Virus record (IMG/VR): IMGVR_UViG_3300044970_000565
Span: 1-23,734 of that record
DNA from: a virus
Direction: 5' to 3' (one strand)
DNA: 23,734 bases
Under the pieces are notes generated by a model. That model was not told the DNA's origin. It ran no database searches and saw nothing but the letters and a program-made list of their open reading frames with translations. Below are positions 21,704 to 23,734 of the stretch, in pieces (positions within the stretch are counted from its first letter, which is position 1; each line of letters begins with the position of its first letter). Position numbers and translations under genes: made by a program.

Positions 21704-22277
21704 TACTCAACTCCTTCTTCTTTCTTGCAAAAGCCTGTCGGCTTACATTGACTCGTGCCTGATCCACCTTGGATACGGCATCGATGATTGAACGATAATG
21801 GCCTAGCAAATTGTCTAGTCCCTCTACTGTTTGGGCAATCTCAATTTGATCTACAAAATCCTGCAATGCAGCAATGTTAGGATCATCGAACTTTACGTTT
21901 TGATCCATGTCTGGATCATCTCCAGTTTCAAGACCTAGCGTTTTAAGAAGCGCATATTTTACTGCATATGACATAGCTTTGCCCGGCCCCTTATCTTGAT
22001 CATCAATCCCATAACCAAAAGTTTCGACGTTAATAAAATCTACAGGCTCATCGATGTTCACAAACCGAATAGTCATAGAACATTGTGTACGGTTGCCGAT
22101 CTGCTCATGCTGCACACGAATTGGGTAATACACTATGCCTGCTTCAAGTAACGCAGGTCGCACTTTTGCTGTCACAACATCGTGGCTTACGATGCTGTAA
22201 CGCATTCCCTGCTTCTTATCCTTTTGGATGTAGGTTACTTTTTCCATGGCCTTGGCCAGTCGTTGATGTAAATTCAT
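21693..22277 (-). CDS. erf: ERF-family single-strand annealing protein
   Basis: A 194-residue recombinase of the ERF superfamily, first known from phage P22. It promotes annealing of complementary strands during recombination and genome circularisation or concatemer formation. The family core is clear at about 88-123: GYGIDDQDKGPGKAMSYAVK followed by YALLKTLGLETGDDPD. Before it, MRYSIVSHDVVTAKVRPALL and GIVYYPI are also typical. The C-terminus is helical and basic (FARKKKELSN), perhaps DNA-binding. The ATG overlaps the upstream stop (ATGA) with AGGGAG ahead of it. Its neighbours, an exonuclease and SSB, complete a two-component recombination system. Confidence 0.92.
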   Translation of the reverse strand: MNLHQRLAKAMEKVTYIQKDKKQGMRYSIVSHDVVTAKVRPALLEAGIVYYPIRVQHEQIGNRTQCSMTIRFVNIDEPVDFINVETFGYGIDDQDKGPGKAMSYAVKYALLKTLGLETGDDPDMDQNVKFDDPNIAALQDFVDQIEIAQTVEGLDNLLGHYRSIIDAVSKVDQARVNVSRQAFARKKKELSNAI

Positions 22278-22576
22278 GCGTTAAACTCCCTGTGTTTCCA
22301 TACGATAGCACCTCTGCCACTTGGCATTTTGCGGCGCTGTTCTGTTGGCACAATCATGCCACTCTTAGTTAATTCTGCGCGGCGACTGCGGTATGTTGAA
22401 CCATGATTCTGGAATGCATTGCCCAGTTCATAGTCTGTAAACCCGCGCTCACCTTGATCCCAAGCATACGCAAGAACATCTTCTTGGATTAATGTAAGGC
22501 TATCGATTATGCTCTTGGCAGCATATTTGCTGGTATCTGGATCGTGCAAGCGATATAATTTTTTTGCATCAATCAT
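22274..22576 (-). CDS. winged-helix DNA-binding protein
   Basis: A 100-residue protein. LYRLHDPDTSKYAAKSIIDS at the N-terminus, then GFTDYELGNAFQNHGSTYRSRRAEL as a likely helix-turn-helix (about 45-69), followed by TKSGMIVPTEQRR and GRGAIVWKH as the wing. The HDPDTSKxAA start and the RRxELxxxGxI recognition helix are common in small phage proteins located next to recombination or replication genes. It may control the leftward operon or act as an accessory to the exonuclease and annealing protein. It is coupled by ATGA overlaps on both sides. Confidence 0.78.
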   Translation of the reverse strand: MIDAKKLYRLHDPDTSKYAAKSIIDSLTLIQEDVLAYAWDQGERGFTDYELGNAFQNHGSTYRSRRAELTKSGMIVPTEQRRKMPSGRGAIVWKHREFNA

Positions 22577-23358
22577 GTCTCCTTCTCCTTCCTTAAACTT
22601 AAACGACCACGGCGATCACGGCGGACGATGATGCCGCTGCCGAATGCTTCGGCGGCATCGTCCGGCACGAGAGCCTTAATCTCCTTGGCTCTGTCTTCAT
22701 TTATTTTGGCAGGCTCGATGGTATCAAGCCACTCTTGTGCCAACACAGGCCATGAATTGGTGGTGGACATATCAACTGAGCGCATATTATCGATCAGGAT
22801 TGTCTTAGCCAACGCCTCCGCTTTTTCGGAGGCTGCGGCGTTGTCTTCTGGTGGGACTTTGTTTTGTACATGCCACCAAAAGGACTGCTCAGCAGTGATA
22901 AGCTCGGCAATGTAATCATCATCACGAGTAACAGTGCAATACTCAGGCTCATTGTTGCCAAAGATGCACGAGAAGTAACACTTGTCTACCTGAGCCACGG
23001 CCATGTAATGCTGAAGCTGCGCCATATAATAGCGAGCTTTCTCACGCAGGTTGGTAAATGATCCAGTGTGCTTGCATTCTAAGAAGGTTCCCTCACTAGA
23101 AATCCAGCCATCAAGATGACCATTCATGAACGTGTATACTGGATGCTCTCGGAATGTATCTTCTGTTACAGTAAGCCCAGACTTCATCTCAAAAAACTTC
23201 TTGTGCAGTGGCTCGGTCAAGATCCCAAGCTGCACCTTGAACACATTGCTCAAGTCTTCGGGCTGCGTAAGCCCAACCTTTTCATTGTATAATGATAGCC
23301 AGTCTCCACGCATAATGCGCGTAGCATCACTGCCACCAATTCCTCTGGTACGATCCAT
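22573..23358 (-). CDS. YqaJ-type viral exonuclease (lambda Exo-like)
   Basis: A 261-residue PD-(D/E)XK nuclease with AAGGAG before its ATG. GIGGSDATRIM at 6-16 is the family N-terminal signature. LGILTEP has the first acidic residue E49, GHLDGW carries D83, and FLECKHT gives E94 and K96; YMAQLQHYM (112-119) supplies the Gln motif. Such enzymes chew one DNA strand from double-stranded ends, leaving tails that the ERF protein anneals. The C-terminal 60 residues, with DRAKEIKALVPDDAAEAFGS and a basic end, are a likely separate helix. It overlaps the winged-helix gene (ATGA) and lies 20 bp after the truncated upstream gene. Confidence 0.92.
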   Translation of the reverse strand: MDRTRGIGGSDATRIMRGDWLSLYNEKVGLTQPEDLSNVFKVQLGILTEPLHKKFFEMKSGLTVTEDTFREHPVYTFMNGHLDGWISSEGTFLECKHTGSFTNLREKARYYMAQLQHYMAVAQVDKCYFSCIFGNNEPEYCTVTRDDDYIAELITAEQSFWWHVQNKVPPEDNAAASEKAEALAKTILIDNMRSVDMSTTNSWPVLAQEWLDTIEPAKINEDRAKEIKALVPDDAAEAFGSGIIVRRDRRGRLSLRKEKET

Positions 23359-23378
23359 GTCTTTCTCCTTTATGTGTG

Positions 23379-23734
23379 TTATTGTTTGTGTGATTTACGA
23401 CGTTCTGCGGCGTCTGTAAATTCTTTTGTTGCATATTTTAAATGATTATAGAACACATCTATATCGGTACGCCCATCCTTGGCTGCTTCAATAAAGTCGG
23501 CAGGCAATGGAAGGCGCGGCCACTTGTGCGTTTTGACAAGACTCATGCAGGCGTATTGAAATTTATAATACGGCATATCCTGCAAGGCATAGAAGTATAA
23601 CTTTAATCCATCTGCCATAGGCACAGAGCATTGCAGCATCTCAGCAAATGTACGCAAAGCATCTGCTATCTTCTCACGGGTGACAAGTGGTAACGCTTGC
23701 TGCGTAGCGGCGAGAGCAAGCGTTAGCTCTTGCG
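23379..23734 (-). CDS. partial gene, possible helicase loader-like replication protein (5' end outside window)
   Basis: The frame stays open from the window edge (…QELTLALAATQQALPLVTRE) to TAA at 23379, so the true start lies beyond the window. The internal TTG at 23657 is not the start. About 117 residues are visible. The order of features, ALRTFAEMLQ, LKLYFYALQDM, then a helix and THKWPRLPLPADFIEAA, recalls the N-terminal domain of phage helicase loaders (G39P / lambda P type), where a Leu-rich helix bundle ends in a P-x-P-A-(D/E)-F/I turn. This is a weak pattern match only. The context of recombination genes fits a replication role. Confidence 0.6.
   Translation of the reverse strand, partial: QELTLALAATQQALPLVTREKIADALRTFAEMLQCSVPMADGLKLYFYALQDMPYYKFQYACMSLVKTHKWPRLPLPADFIEAAKDGRTDIDVFYNHLKYATKEFTDAAERRKSHKQ

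Noticed and set aside
1-23734. tRNA genes, lysogeny module or insertion sequences
   Set aside because: No cloverleaf, integrase, repressor or transposase was recognised on either strand; nearly all sequence is accounted for by tightly packed phage genes.

Overview
The window is a 23.7-kb piece of a tailed-phage genome with a podovirus (short, T7-type tail) virion plan. It runs from the 3' end of the large terminase gene to a DNA-recombination gene cluster. No host gene, integrase, repressor, tRNA or rRNA was recognised. Several small proteins and the endolysin belong to types I associate with phages of Alphaproteobacteria, so an alphaproteobacterial host is a reasonable but unproven inference. 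The phage RNA polymerase, DNA polymerase and genome ends, if present, lie outside the window.

The rightward arm (2-19386, + strand) is the late region. It encodes, in order: terminase large subunit (3' end), a small MCFKKPK-type protein, portal, Bbp19-like small protein, scaffold, a GNAT acetyltransferase, major capsid protein, decoration protein, tail adaptor (T7 gp11-like), tail nozzle (gp12-like), three internal/ejection proteins (gp14-, gp15- and gp16-like), a T7 gp17-like fibre/anchor, a separate beta-helix tailspike, a lysis cassette (small one-TM protein, TIGR02594-type endolysin, holin, overlapping Rz/Rz1 spanins), and an HTH-metallophosphoesterase. The capsid genes look more like Bordetella phage BPP-1 (Bbp16/17/19), while the tail and ejection genes follow T7.

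The leftward arm (23734-19389, - strand) reads: a truncated gene resembling helicase loaders, YqaJ-type exonuclease, winged-helix protein, ERF annealing protein, SSB, a hairpin/attenuator, then a chain of nine very small genes mostly coupled by ATGA overlaps. Several of these small genes are under 60 codons. The two arms meet tail to tail with 2 bp between stop codons at 19386/19389. No gene-free stretch exceeds 140 bp.

The least explained signals are: (i) a motif TTAGTCCATTG, exact at three and degenerate at two of the five rightward intergenic gaps longer than 25 bp, placed much like T7 late promoters; (ii) a repeat-rich, possibly structured leader in front of the capsid gene; (iii) a HELHH zinc-protease-like motif in the gp16-like ejection protein, together with an M15 peptidase domain in the gp15-like protein and no visible gp16 transglycosylase motif; and (iv) two consecutive tail proteins that both carry the GAVGDGV start of a pectate-lyase-like beta-helix.
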